Positions 34,138 to 42,855 of a stretch of DNA of 64,000 nt are shown here, in pieces (the stretch's first letter is position 1; the number at the start of each line of letters is the position of its first letter). The notes below the pieces were generated by a model, which ran no database searches, was not told the origin of the DNA, and saw nothing but the letters and a program-made list of their open reading frames with translations. This stretch comes from Acidimicrobiia bacterium (GTDB lineage Bacteria > Actinomycetota > Acidimicrobiia > Acidimicrobiales > Aldehydirespiratoraceae): NCBI GenBank assembly GCA_022819505.1, contig JAJEHD010000010.1:124001-188000 (forward strand), in the 5' to 3' direction. The translations under genes were made by a program, and so were the position numbers.

Positions 34138-35604
34138 CTAACTGGACGGAGCGAACGTCGAGGCCAGCTCGATCAGGGTGCGCACGCCGAAGCCGGTGCC
34201 GCCCTTGGTGATCTCGGCGTCGTCGGACTCGGCCCGGGCCGGGCCGGCGATGTCGAGGTGGGCCCAACAGATGGCGTCGTCCACGAACTCCTTCAGGATC
34301 AGCCCCGCGGTCAGGGCTCCCCCGTGGTTGCCGCCGATGTTCTTGATGTCGGCCACGTTCGACTCAATCTGCTTGGCGTAGTCGGCCGGCAGCGGCAGCG
34401 GCCACACCCGCTCGCCGGCGCGGTCAGCGGCCGCCCGGACCTGCTCGATGAACGCCTCGTCGTTGCCCATCAGCCCAGCGATGGACGGGCCCAGAGCAAC
34501 CATGCAGGCACCGGTCAGGGTGGCGAGGTCGACGATGGCATCGGGCTCGTCCTCGCAGGCCAGCGCCAGGGCGTCGGCCAGGATCAGGCGGCCCTCGGCG
34601 TCGGTGTTGAGGACCTCGATGGTCTTGCCGCTGCGGGTGGTCAGCACGTCGCCGGGCCGGGTGGCGTCACCGCCGAGCATGTTGTCGGTCATGGGCAGGT
34701 AACCCTTGACCCGCACGGGCGCGTCCACGACGGGCAGCACCGACATGGCCCCGATGATCGCGGCCGCGCCGCACATGTCCATCTTCATGGCCATCATGCC
34801 CTGGGCGGTCTTGATGGACAGGCCCCCGGCATCGAAGGTGATCCCCTTGCCCACGTAGGCGAGCGTCGCCGCCGGGGCTCCCTCGGGTTCGTAGGTCAGC
34901 TCCACGAAGCGGGGCGGCTGGGTGCTGCCCCGGTTGACGCCGAGCAATCCCCCGAGACGCCCCGCCCTGATCTCCGCCTCGGTCCAGACCTTGACCTCCA
35001 AGCCCGCCTGTTGGGCCACCTCAGCCGCCTTGTCGGCAAAGACGGGAGCAGTGAGCGAGCCGCCCGGCTCGTTGGCGAGGTCGCGGGCCAGGCACACCGC
35101 ACCGGCGGTGGCGACGCCGCGCTCCAGCGCCTCCTTGGCCGCGACCGAGGTGCTGCCGACCACATCGACACGGGCCAGCTTGGGCTGGCCCCCGTCGCCG
35201 TCGGTGTCGGCTGCGCCCGACTTGAACTCGGTGTAGCGGTAGGCGCCAAGGATGGCGCCCTCGGCCAGCGCCTGGCGGGCTGAGCCGGCGTCCAGATCGG
35301 TCTCCGCGGCCAGGCGGACCGCCACCCTGGCGTGGCGGGAGCACGAGCGGGCCAGCACGGCAGCCGCTCGCCGGACAGTGGCCGCGGTCACCTTCGCGGC
35401 CGGGCCCAGCCCGACCAGCCCGGCGAAGCCGCCGCCGGTGGGCTGCAGATGGACCTGGTCCGCCTTGCCCTCGAATCCGGCCATTTCCAGGACGGCTGCG
35501 TCAAAGCCGTCGACGCCGGACGAGACGGCCTCTGAGGTGACCATGGCGATGCTGGCTGTGGCCGCCTTGGGGACCGAGCGGACTGCATGAACGGTGATCG
35601 GCAT
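34138..35604 (-). CDS. pepA: Leucyl aminopeptidase, M17 family (PepA)
   Basis: This 488-residue enzyme has a variable N-terminal domain and a C-terminal M17 catalytic domain. Metal and active-site motifs are visible: GKGITFDAGGLSIKTAQGMM, MKMDMCGAAA and the family signature NTDAEGRLILADAL near residue 331. It removes N-terminal leucine and related residues from peptides in the cytoplasm as a two-metal hexamer. Length is typical. It converges with the phosphotransferase gene, 20 bases away, and is followed upstream by the LigD polymerase gene on the same strand. Confidence 0.92.
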   Translation of the reverse strand: MPITVHAVRSVPKAATASIAMVTSEAVSSGVDGFDAAVLEMAGFEGKADQVHLQPTGGGFAGLVGLGPAAKVTAATVRRAAAVLARSCSRHARVAVRLAAETDLDAGSARQALAEGAILGAYRYTEFKSGAADTDGDGGQPKLARVDVVGSTSVAAKEALERGVATAGAVCLARDLANEPGGSLTAPVFADKAAEVAQQAGLEVKVWTEAEIRAGRLGGLLGVNRGSTQPPRFVELTYEPEGAPAATLAYVGKGITFDAGGLSIKTAQGMMAMKMDMCGAAAIIGAMSVLPVVDAPVRVKGYLPMTDNMLGGDATRPGDVLTTRSGKTIEVLNTDAEGRLILADALALACEDEPDAIVDLATLTGACMVALGPSIAGLMGNDEAFIEQVRAAADRAGERVWPLPLPADYAKQIESNVADIKNIGGNHGGALTAGLILKEFVDDAICWAHLDIAGPARAESDDAEITKGGTGFGVRTLIELASTFAPSS

Positions 35605-35648
35605 CCGGTCAGGCTAACCGTCCGAATCGCCGCCAATTCCGGTGCGGG

Positions 35649-36557
35649 CTACTGCGACGGGGCGGGGAGCTCCTGCTCGAGCGTGAGCGTGGACGCGAAG
35701 AGGTCGCCGAGTTCGTCGACCCGCTCCAGCACCTCGGCCGCGGTGAAGGTGAGCGGCTCGCCGCCGGCGCCGGCGGCGACCTCGTCCCAGGTGATCGGGG
35801 TCGACGCCGTCGGGCGGTCCCTCCCCCTCAGCGAGTAGGGCGCGATGGTGGTCTTGAAGCGGGCGTTCTGACTCCAGTCGATGAACACCTTGTTGGGGCG
35901 GAGGCTCCGCTTCATGATCGACACCACCTGGGCCGGCATCCGCTGCTCCAGCAGTTGGGCCACCGCCCGGGCGAAGCCCGCCGCGTGGTCGTGGGTGTGG
36001 GGCCGGTTGAGGGGCACGTACAGCTGCAGCCCCTTGCTGCCCGAGGTCTTCGCCCACGCCTCCAGGCCCACCGCTTCCAGGACCTCCCGGATATGCAGCG
36101 CCACCCGGCAGCACTCGACGATCGTTGCCGGCTTGCCTGGATCGAGGTCGAACACGACCATGGTGGGCGAGTCGATGTCGCCGCACCGGGCCATGGGGGC
36201 GTGGATCTCCAGCGCGGCCAGGTTGGCCGACCACGCCAGCGCGGCCACCGTATCCAGCCGGCAGTAGTTGATCTGGCCTCCCCGGTCGCCGGGCCCGGGG
36301 CAAGTACCCACCCATGCCGGGCGGTGCTTGGGGCACCGCTTCTCGAAGAACGACTCAGCGGTCACCCCGTCGGGCCAGCGCCTCAGAGTGATCCCCCGGT
36401 CGCGGATGTGGCCCAGCATCACCGGCGCCACCCTTACGTAGTAGTCGATGACCTGGGCTTTGGTGAAGCCGACCAGCGGGTACATCACCTTGTCGAGGTT
36501 GCTCACCGACAGCTGCCGGCCGCCCACGGTGACCGCTACACGCTCGGGTGCGCTCAC
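35649..36557 (-). CDS. Stand-alone LigD-type polymerase/primase domain protein
   Basis: This 302-residue protein matches the polymerase (PolDom) module of the bacterial NHEJ enzyme LigD: LSNLDKVMYPLVGFTKAQVI at the N-terminus, a catalytic aspartate pair in VVFDLDPGKPATI near residue 140, and SGSKGLQLYVPL. It fills ends during non-homologous end joining, using NTPs preferentially. The ligase and phosphoesterase modules of fused LigD are absent from this gene and from the window. GTG at 36557 is used. It lies 31 bases after the Ku gene on the same strand, confirming the NHEJ context. Confidence 0.88.
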   Translation of the reverse strand: MSAPERVAVTVGGRQLSVSNLDKVMYPLVGFTKAQVIDYYVRVAPVMLGHIRDRGITLRRWPDGVTAESFFEKRCPKHRPAWVGTCPGPGDRGGQINYCRLDTVAALAWSANLAALEIHAPMARCGDIDSPTMVVFDLDPGKPATIVECCRVALHIREVLEAVGLEAWAKTSGSKGLQLYVPLNRPHTHDHAAGFARAVAQLLEQRMPAQVVSIMKRSLRPNKVFIDWSQNARFKTTIAPYSLRGRDRPTASTPITWDEVAAGAGGEPLTFTAAEVLERVDELGDLFASTLTLEQELPAPSQ

Positions 36558-36588
36558 CGCCGCCCGCCTTCTTGGATCGTTTCGGCCG

Positions 36589-37488
36589 TCAGGCCGACCG
36601 GCGGACCTGCTCGGCTTCAGGCTCGGACGCCTCTCCGTCGGCGGAAGCCTCGCTGAGGGCGGGAGCGCTCTCGCCGGCCACGGCCGGATGGCGCTTGCGG
36701 GCCTCCTTGGCTGCCGCCACCGAGGCCTCCAGCGCGGCCATCAGGTCCACGACAGTGTCGGAGGACGGCGCAGGCGCCGCCACCGCGGCGGTGGTGTCGC
36801 CGGAGGCCTTGCGCTCGATGAGCTCCAGCAGGGCCTCCCGGTAGGAGTCGGTGTAGCGGCCGGGCTCGAATTCGGATTCGAGGGCGGCGATGAGCTGGCG
36901 GGCCATGGCCGTCTCCCGCTCGTCCACGTCGATGTCGCCCAGGGAGTCGAATCCACCGAGCTCGTCGGGGGCCACCAGCTCGTCGGCGTACACCATCGTC
37001 GACAGCATCAGCCGGCCGTCGACCGGGCGGATGGCGGCCAGGTGCTGCTTGGAGCGCATTACAAAGTGGCAGATGCCCACCTTGTTGGCCTCGCCCATCG
37101 CCTCGGCCAGCAGCTTGTAGGGCTTGGCGGTGGTCTCGTCGGGCACCAGGTGGTATGCGCTGTCGTAGAACACGGGATCTATGTCGGCGAGATCGATGAA
37201 CGCGTCGATGTCGATGGTGCGGGCCGCGACGGGGGCCAGCTGCTCGAACTCGGCCTCGGTGACGGTCACGTAGTCACCCGAGGGCAGCTCGTAGCCCTTC
37301 ACGATCCGCTCGGACGACAGCTCCGAGTCGTCGGCCGACGACACCTTCTTGTACCGCACCCTGGCTCCGGTCTCGGCGTCGAGCTGGTTGAAGCGCACCG
37401 TCTTACGGCTCACCGCACTGAACAGCTGCACGGGGATCGTCACCAACCCGAAGCTGATCGATCCCTTCCAGATCACTCTCGGCACCAC
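36589..37488 (-). CDS. ku: Ku protein of bacterial non-homologous end joining
   Basis: This 299-residue protein begins VIWKGSISFGLVTIPVQLF, the hallmark N-terminus of bacterial Ku, followed by the beta-barrel ring region (VVRFNQLDAETGARVRYKK-type sequence) and YKLLAEAMGEANKVGICHFV. The core ends near residue 250. The remaining tail is rich in alanine, lysine and glutamate, as expected for the extension that modulates DNA threading and ligase recruitment. It binds double-strand ends as a homodimer. It is the upstream gene of a two-gene NHEJ unit with the polymerase. Confidence 0.93.
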   Translation of the reverse strand: MVPRVIWKGSISFGLVTIPVQLFSAVSRKTVRFNQLDAETGARVRYKKVSSADDSELSSERIVKGYELPSGDYVTVTEAEFEQLAPVAARTIDIDAFIDLADIDPVFYDSAYHLVPDETTAKPYKLLAEAMGEANKVGICHFVMRSKQHLAAIRPVDGRLMLSTMVYADELVAPDELGGFDSLGDIDVDERETAMARQLIAALESEFEPGRYTDSYREALLELIERKASGDTTAAVAAPAPSSDTVVDLMAALEASVAAAKEARKRHPAVAGESAPALSEASADGEASEPEAEQVRRSA

Positions 37489-37563
37489 TGGCCTCCTCGC
37501 ATCAGCGCGAGCCTGGTCGAGCCAGGTCTCGGCACGCAGGCCTCCGCACCGCCTCCTGGGAGT

Positions 37564-38418
37564 TTACGGGACTAGGAGGATTCGGGCCACCAGGTCCTGG
37601 CCGAAGGCGGTAACGATGGCCAGGTACATCAGGCCGGTGGCGGCCATCACAGCCGAGTACTGGCGCTCACGCAGCGCGGCCCTGGCCACCACCACGAGCA
37701 GCAGCGTCATGGCCACGCAGCCGACCCAGAACCAGCCGAGAAGGCCGTTGTAGCCGTCGTCGATGGTCCCGTCGAGCACCGAGACCATCCCCGTGGGCCA
37801 CAGCATCACGACGGTCTCGGGAAGCCACAGCAACCCCGCGGCCCGCACCATCTGCAGCAGCGGACCGCGAGCGAGACCGGGCTGCACCAGGTACCAGTGG
37901 CCCAGCAGCATGGCGCTGAGCACCGCTCCGGTGAACAGGGCCCCGACCAGCGTGCGGGCCACTGCCAGCCCTGTCGGACCCTCGGCGGCGATGGCCCCCG
38001 CCAGGGTCGCCAGCAGTCCCACCGCGGCCGCGACCAGGTCGAGAACGGGGGGGAACTCGGGCGCCGAGGCGTCGAAGCGAGTCTCGGCCCGGTCGATGCC
38101 GGTCATGTCGGCCACCCGGGCCGACCGGCGCTGGACCTCGACCCGCTGGCCGCTGGTGCCCGCCGCCCTGCGGACCACCGACACCGCGGCTGCGACCAGA
38201 CCGGCGACGACGAAGACCAGCGTTACCGCTTCCCGTGACCATGCCGGTTCGGTGGCGAAGGCCGCAACCAGCGAGCCCGCAGCCAGTGCGAGGAAGATCC
38301 CCCGCATCAGCCAGCCGTAGCCGAGCCCGACCTCGCGCCGGCGGGTGGTGACCCACAGGAAGAACCAACCGCCTGCGGCCCAGCCCACCAGCAGGGTGGC
38401 CGCCTCGAGCTCGATCAT
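37564..38418 (-). CDS. Polytopic membrane protein of unknown function
   Basis: This 284-residue protein has about eight hydrophobic segments evenly spread, starting with EAATLLVGWAAGGWFFLWVT. A soluble loop after the third segment contains RVEVQRRSARVADMTGI. I recognise no transporter or enzyme signature. The ATG at 38418 is 18 bases from the stop of the M24 peptidase gene upstream, suggesting co-transcription. Location in the cytoplasmic membrane is clear; function is not. Confidence 0.65.
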   Translation of the reverse strand: MIELEAATLLVGWAAGGWFFLWVTTRRREVGLGYGWLMRGIFLALAAGSLVAAFATEPAWSREAVTLVFVVAGLVAAAVSVVRRAAGTSGQRVEVQRRSARVADMTGIDRAETRFDASAPEFPPVLDLVAAAVGLLATLAGAIAAEGPTGLAVARTLVGALFTGAVLSAMLLGHWYLVQPGLARGPLLQMVRAAGLLWLPETVVMLWPTGMVSVLDGTIDDGYNGLLGWFWVGCVAMTLLLVVVARAALRERQYSAVMAATGLMYLAIVTAFGQDLVARILLVP

Positions 38419-38436
38419 GGCGGGTCGGCAGGCCGT

Positions 38437-39540
38437 TCAGGCGACGACGGCCAGGCGGTGATCGGCGCGGTTGAGCGGGTCGGGACCGTCGGGCGATGCG
38501 ACCACGATGTCCTCGATGCGGGCCCCCCAGCGGCCCGGCACGTAGATGCCGGGCTCCACCGAGAAGGCATTGCCCGCGGCCAGCGGCTCGCGGTTGCCCT
38601 CCACGATGTAGGGGTCCTCGTGGGCCTCGGTGCCGATGCCGTGGCCGGTGCGGTGCACGAAGTACTCGGCGTAGCCCGCGCCGGCGATGACGGACCGGGC
38701 GGCCCGGTCCACGTCCTGCGCAGCAGCGCCCACCGCGACCGCGGCCACGCCGGCGGCCTGAGCCTCGAACAGCACCTCGTAGAGCTCGTCGAACTCGGCG
38801 GGCGGCTCGCCGGTGTACACACAGCGGGTGATGTCCGAGCAGTACCCGACGCCGTCGTCGCCGACCATGGTGCCGCCGAAGTCGCACAGCACGACCTCGC
38901 CGGCGCCGATGACCCGCCCGCCGGGCTCGTGATGGGGGCTGGCCGCGTTGGCCCCGGCGGCCACGATGGCGAAGTTCACCCGGTCATGACCTTCGGCGAG
39001 GATCTGGCGGCCGAGCTCGGCCGAGACGTCGGCCTCGGTCCGCCCCACCAGCTCGATCTCGCCCCGCTGGAGGCGCCCCGCGATGCGGTCCACCGCGGCG
39101 CCCGCGGCCCGCAGGCGCTCGACCTCGTCGGCGGTCTTGACCGAGCGGATGGGGCTGGTGACCTCCGAGCCGCGCCGCCACTGGGCCCTAGGCATGGCCC
39201 CCATCAGCTCCACCAGGAACCGCGACCACATGTGGTCGCCCACCGCAACCACGGCCGCCGGCCCGGCCAGGCCGGCCACGATGCCCACCGGATCCTCGGT
39301 CTCGTCCCAGGGCCGCATCTCGAACACCTCGGGGCGCTCCACCACCCGGGGCGCCTCCATCCGGGGCACCGCCAGGGTGGCGGCGCCGTCGCAGGGCACC
39401 ACCAGCATGGTGAGCCGCTCCAGCGGCATGGCCTCGTAGCCGCAGAAGTACGGCAGGTCGGCCCCGACCGACAGCATCAGCACATCCACGCCCTGCTCGG
39501 CCATCAGGCTCCTGGCCTTGTCGAGGCGCTCGACGAACAT
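38437..39540 (-). CDS. M24-family metallopeptidase (Xaa-Pro aminopeptidase-like)
   Basis: This 367-residue protein has an N-terminal creatinase-like domain (1-135) and a C-terminal pita-bread M24 domain. The five metal ligands can be placed: Asp in LCDFGGT, Asp in GYCSDITRCVY, His in HRTGHGIGTEAHEDP, Glu in FSVEPGIYVPG and Glu in ARIEDIVV. It most likely cleaves Xaa-Pro dipeptide bonds in the cytoplasm. Start and stop fit tightly between the membrane-protein gene and the lipoate gene, 10 bases away. Creatinase or prolidase activity cannot be excluded from sequence alone. Confidence 0.88.
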   Translation of the reverse strand: MFVERLDKARSLMAEQGVDVLMLSVGADLPYFCGYEAMPLERLTMLVVPCDGAATLAVPRMEAPRVVERPEVFEMRPWDETEDPVGIVAGLAGPAAVVAVGDHMWSRFLVELMGAMPRAQWRRGSEVTSPIRSVKTADEVERLRAAGAAVDRIAGRLQRGEIELVGRTEADVSAELGRQILAEGHDRVNFAIVAAGANAASPHHEPGGRVIGAGEVVLCDFGGTMVGDDGVGYCSDITRCVYTGEPPAEFDELYEVLFEAQAAGVAAVAVGAAAQDVDRAARSVIAGAGYAEYFVHRTGHGIGTEAHEDPYIVEGNREPLAAGNAFSVEPGIYVPGRWGARIEDIVVASPDGPDPLNRADHRLAVVA

Positions 39541-39550
39541 GCCCGTAAGC

Positions 39551-41341
39551 CTAGATACGGACCGTGCCGGCCTCGATCGCCTCCACAGTCCCGGCGGCGG
39601 CGTCGGCGGCCTGGCGGGCGTGGTAGCTGGAGCGGGTCAGCGGCGACGACTCCACATGGCCGATGCCCATCGCCTCGCCGATCTCCTTCCACCGCTCGAA
39701 GGCCTCCGGCGGCCACCAGCGGTCGACCGGCAGGTGGCGGGCGGTGGGCCGCAGGTACTGGCCGATGGTGACGATGTCGGTTCCGGCCGCGTGCAGGTCG
39801 GCCAGGGTCTGGACCACCTCGTCGTGGGTCTCGCCCATGCCGGCGATGATCGAGGACTTGGTCCTCAGCCCGGCCCCCTTGGCCCTGGCCAGCACCGACA
39901 GGCTGCGGGCGTAGCCGGCCGACGGGCGAACCGCCCGCTGCAGCCGGGCCACCGTCTCGATGTTGTGGTTCAGCACATCCGGGCGGGCGTCGAACACGGT
40001 CTGGAGGGAGTCGGGATCCCCGCCCAGATCGCTGATCAGGGTCTCGACCCGGGCATGGGGCAGCCGGCGCCGCACCGCGGCCACCGTCCCGGCCACCGCC
40101 GCGGCCCCGCCGTCAGCGAGGTCGTCGCGGGCCACCATCGTCACCACCACGTGCTCGAGGCCCATGCGGGCCGCGGCCTCGGCCACCCGGGCCGGTTCCT
40201 CATCGTCGGCGGCCAGGGGGCGCCGGGTGTCGACCAGACAGAAGCCGCAGGCCCGGGTGCAGCGCTCGCCCAGGATCATGAACGTGGCCGTGCCGTCGTT
40301 CCAGCACTCCGAGATGTTGGGGCAGCCGGCCTCCTCGCACACCGTCACCAGGTCGAGGCCGCGAAGAGTCGAGCGGATCTTGTGGAACGTCGGCCCGGTG
40401 CTCAGCGGGACCCGCATCCACTCCGGCTTGCGGGACCGCAGCGGCACGGGCTCGCGGTCGTCGCCTTCCAGCCTGGCAGCCGACAGGCGGCCCAGCAGCC
40501 GGGGCGAGACGCCGTCGACCTCGGCTGCGGCCGCGGCGTTGCCCGAGGCGTCGATGCCCGGCACGCCGTCGGCAACGCCCCCGTCGGCGCCCCCCAGGTC
40601 GGCGGACTCCCGGGTGAAATGGGCCATGTCGGCCGGAGCGATCCGGTGGGCGACATCGGCTCGATCGACGCGGCCGTGAGGTGCCCAACGCTCGGCAGCC
40701 CGCCGGGCCACGACGTCCACGACCTCACGCATTGAAGTGTCGATTCCCTCCTCAGTCAGCGACGTGACTCCCAGACCGGTGATGCCGCAGGGCACGATCC
40801 GGCCGAACCAGCCGAGGTCGGGGTCGACGTTGAGAGCGAACCCGTGCATGGACCGGGCCCTGGACAGCCTCACTCCTATGGCTGCGATCTTGCGGGGCCG
40901 CACGCCGTCGGGATCCACCCACACGCCGGTATGCCGGTCCAGGCGGCCCGCGGCCAGCCCCAGATCACCCAGCACGTCGATCAGGAGCTGCTCCACCCCG
41001 CACACGTAGGCCGCGGTGTCGGCCATTCCCCCGCCCCGCCTTCCCGGCACGGTCAGGATGGGATAGCCGACGAGCTGGCCGGGGCCGTGATAGGTCACCT
41101 CACCGCCCCGGTCGGTCTCCACCACCGTGCCGCCCAGCGCCTCGACGTCGACAAGCAGGTGCTCGCGGCGCCCCCGCCGTCCCAGTGTCACGACGTGGGG
41201 GTGCTCCAGCAGCAGGAGGTGGTCGTCGCCGGAGTAGGTGTGGAGGCGGCGCTGGAGCGCCAGGGCGTCGTCGTAGGCGACCCGGCCGAGCCAGCGGATC
41301 CGAAGGGTCGGACCGTCCGAAGACTCCGGGGCGGCGCTCAG
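39551..41341 (-). CDS. LipB-LipA fusion: lipoyl(octanoyl) transferase joined to lipoyl synthase
   Basis: One open frame of 596 residues joins two consecutive enzymes of lipoate synthesis. Residues 1-240 are LipB: LLEHPHVVTLGRRG, VTYHGPGQLVGYP, the catalytic lysine in RPRKIAAIGVRL and the cysteine in VPCGITGLGVTSL. Residues 300-596 are LipA, a radical SAM enzyme: CEEAGCPNISEC for the auxiliary cluster, CTRACGFC for the SAM cluster, and the C-terminal RSSYHARQ. A linker of about 60 residues separates them. The usual annotation would start at GTG 41191, which cuts into LipB. Real LipB sequence (IRWLGRVAYDDALALQRRL) continues upstream to a CTG at 41341 that overlaps the E2 stop as CTGA. Confidence 0.85.
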   Translation of the reverse strand: MSAAPESSDGPTLRIRWLGRVAYDDALALQRRLHTYSGDDHLLLLEHPHVVTLGRRGRREHLLVDVEALGGTVVETDRGGEVTYHGPGQLVGYPILTVPGRRGGGMADTAAYVCGVEQLLIDVLGDLGLAAGRLDRHTGVWVDPDGVRPRKIAAIGVRLSRARSMHGFALNVDPDLGWFGRIVPCGITGLGVTSLTEEGIDTSMREVVDVVARRAAERWAPHGRVDRADVAHRIAPADMAHFTRESADLGGADGGVADGVPGIDASGNAAAAAEVDGVSPRLLGRLSAARLEGDDREPVPLRSRKPEWMRVPLSTGPTFHKIRSTLRGLDLVTVCEEAGCPNISECWNDGTATFMILGERCTRACGFCLVDTRRPLAADDEEPARVAEAAARMGLEHVVVTMVARDDLADGGAAAVAGTVAAVRRRLPHARVETLISDLGGDPDSLQTVFDARPDVLNHNIETVARLQRAVRPSAGYARSLSVLARAKGAGLRTKSSIIAGMGETHDEVVQTLADLHAAGTDIVTIGQYLRPTARHLPVDRWWPPEAFERWKEIGEAMGIGHVESSPLTRSSYHARQAADAAAGTVEAIEAGTVRI

Positions 41342-42834
41342 CGGATCTCCGTCTCCCAGTCGCGGGTCTCGATGAGCTCCTTGACCCGGTGAAGGAAGGC
41401 AGCCGCGTACGCGCCGTCGAACGCCCGGTGGTCCCAGGCCATGGCCAGCACGCCCACCGAGTGGACGGCGATGGACTCGTTGCCGAACGAGTCAGTAACC
41501 ACCACCGGCTTGCGGGAGACCCCGTCGGTGCTGAGGATGGCGACCTGCGGCTGGTTGATGATCGGGAACTGCATCATCGTGCCGTACTGCCCGGCGTTGG
41601 TGAGCGTGAACGTGCCCCCGGACAGGTCGTCGGGCGCCAGCTTGCGGCTCCGGGCCCGGTTGGCGAGATCGACGATGTCGCGGGCGATCTGGCGAAGGCG
41701 CTTGCCGTCGGCTCCCTGGATGACCGGCGCCAGCAGCCCCTGGAAGTCGATGTCGACCGCGATCGCCAGGTTGACATTGGAGTGCACGATGAGCTCGTCG
41801 TCGCCGAAGCTGGCATTGAGGTGCGGGTAGTCGCGCAGCGCGTCCACCACCGCCCGGGCGATGAACGGCAGGTAGGTCAGGCTGAAGCCCTCGGCCGCCT
41901 TCCAGGCCTGCTTCGACGCGCGCCTGACGGCCTCCACTCCCTCGTAGTCGACCTCGATGGCGGTGAGCACGTGCGGGGACGTCTGCTTCGACATCACCAT
42001 GTGATCGGCTGTGCGCCGCCGGATCCTGTTGAGCGGCACGACACTGTCACCGCTGCGGGCAGCGGGCACTGGGAACACGGCCGGCGCTTGCTGCGAGGGT
42101 GCGGGTCCGGACGGTTCGGACTGCGGTGGAGGCTCGGCCGGTGGAGCCTCGACCGGGGGAGGCTCGGCCAAGGGGATCTCGGCCTGGGGCGTCTCGGAAG
42201 CGGGATCTCCAGGCGCGGCGGCCGCGTCGCCGGTGGGCGCGCTCACGCGAGCCCGGATGGCCTGCTCCACATCGGATCGGGTGATGCGGCCTCCCCGCCC
42301 GGTGCCGGTGATGGTGGCCGGGTCGATCCCGCTCTCCGAGATCAGCCGGCGAACCACCGGAGAGAGCACCAGTCCCCTTCCCGCCGACTTGGCCGCCTCC
42401 GACGCCGGGGGCGCGGCTGCGGCGGGAGGCGGCTCCGGAGTAGGTGGTTCGGGCTCCGGCTCGGGCGCGGCGGCCTGTGGCTCCGGAGCGGGCGGTTCGG
42501 GCTCCGGCGCAGGAGAGGCCGCCGGCGGTTCGGGCTCCGGCTCGAGGGCGGACGGCGGTGGTTCTGGTGCAGCGGGCTCGGCGGGCGCCGGGGCGGCGGC
42601 CTCGGAGCCGACACGGGCCAGCACCTGGCCCACCTCCACCACATCCCCCTCGTTGGCCAGGATCTCCGAGAGCACTCCAGCCACCGGCGACGGCACCTCG
42701 GTGTCGACCTTGTCGGTGGACACCTCGAACAGCGCCTCGTCAAGGGCGACCTCGTCGCCCACCTGCTTGAACCACCGGGTGACGGTTCCCTCGGTGACTG
42801 TCTCCCCCAGTTGGGGCATCACGATCTCGGCCAT
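41338..42834 (-). CDS. 2-oxoacid dehydrogenase E2 component (dihydrolipoyl acyltransferase, SucB-like)
   Basis: This 498-residue subunit has one N-terminal lipoyl domain (lysine in VSTDKVDTEVPSPV near residue 42), a long Pro-Ala-Glu-rich linker (80-180), a peripheral subunit-binding domain (LSPVVRRLISESGIDPATIT near 180) and a catalytic acyltransferase domain ending with WDHRAFDGAYAAAFL, the HxxxDG active site. It may serve 2-oxoglutarate or branched-chain oxoacid dehydrogenase. TDKVDTEVPSP is typical of SucB-type enzymes. ATG at 42834 is preceded by GGAGG. It lies between the E3 gene and the lipoate gene that supplies its cofactor, with overlapping stop and start. Confidence 0.88.
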   Translation of the reverse strand: MAEIVMPQLGETVTEGTVTRWFKQVGDEVALDEALFEVSTDKVDTEVPSPVAGVLSEILANEGDVVEVGQVLARVGSEAAAPAPAEPAAPEPPPSALEPEPEPPAASPAPEPEPPAPEPQAAAPEPEPEPPTPEPPPAAAAPPASEAAKSAGRGLVLSPVVRRLISESGIDPATITGTGRGGRITRSDVEQAIRARVSAPTGDAAAAPGDPASETPQAEIPLAEPPPVEAPPAEPPPQSEPSGPAPSQQAPAVFPVPAARSGDSVVPLNRIRRRTADHMVMSKQTSPHVLTAIEVDYEGVEAVRRASKQAWKAAEGFSLTYLPFIARAVVDALRDYPHLNASFGDDELIVHSNVNLAIAVDIDFQGLLAPVIQGADGKRLRQIARDIVDLANRARSRKLAPDDLSGGTFTLTNAGQYGTMMQFPIINQPQVAILSTDGVSRKPVVVTDSFGNESIAVHSVGVLAMAWDHRAFDGAYAAAFLHRVKELIETRDWETEIR

Positions 42835-42855
42835 GCAAGACCCTCCTTGGAGGGG

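Noticed and set aside
38458..39771. Plus-strand open frame of about 437 codons
   Set aside because: Antisense to the M24 peptidase; no recognisable protein features.
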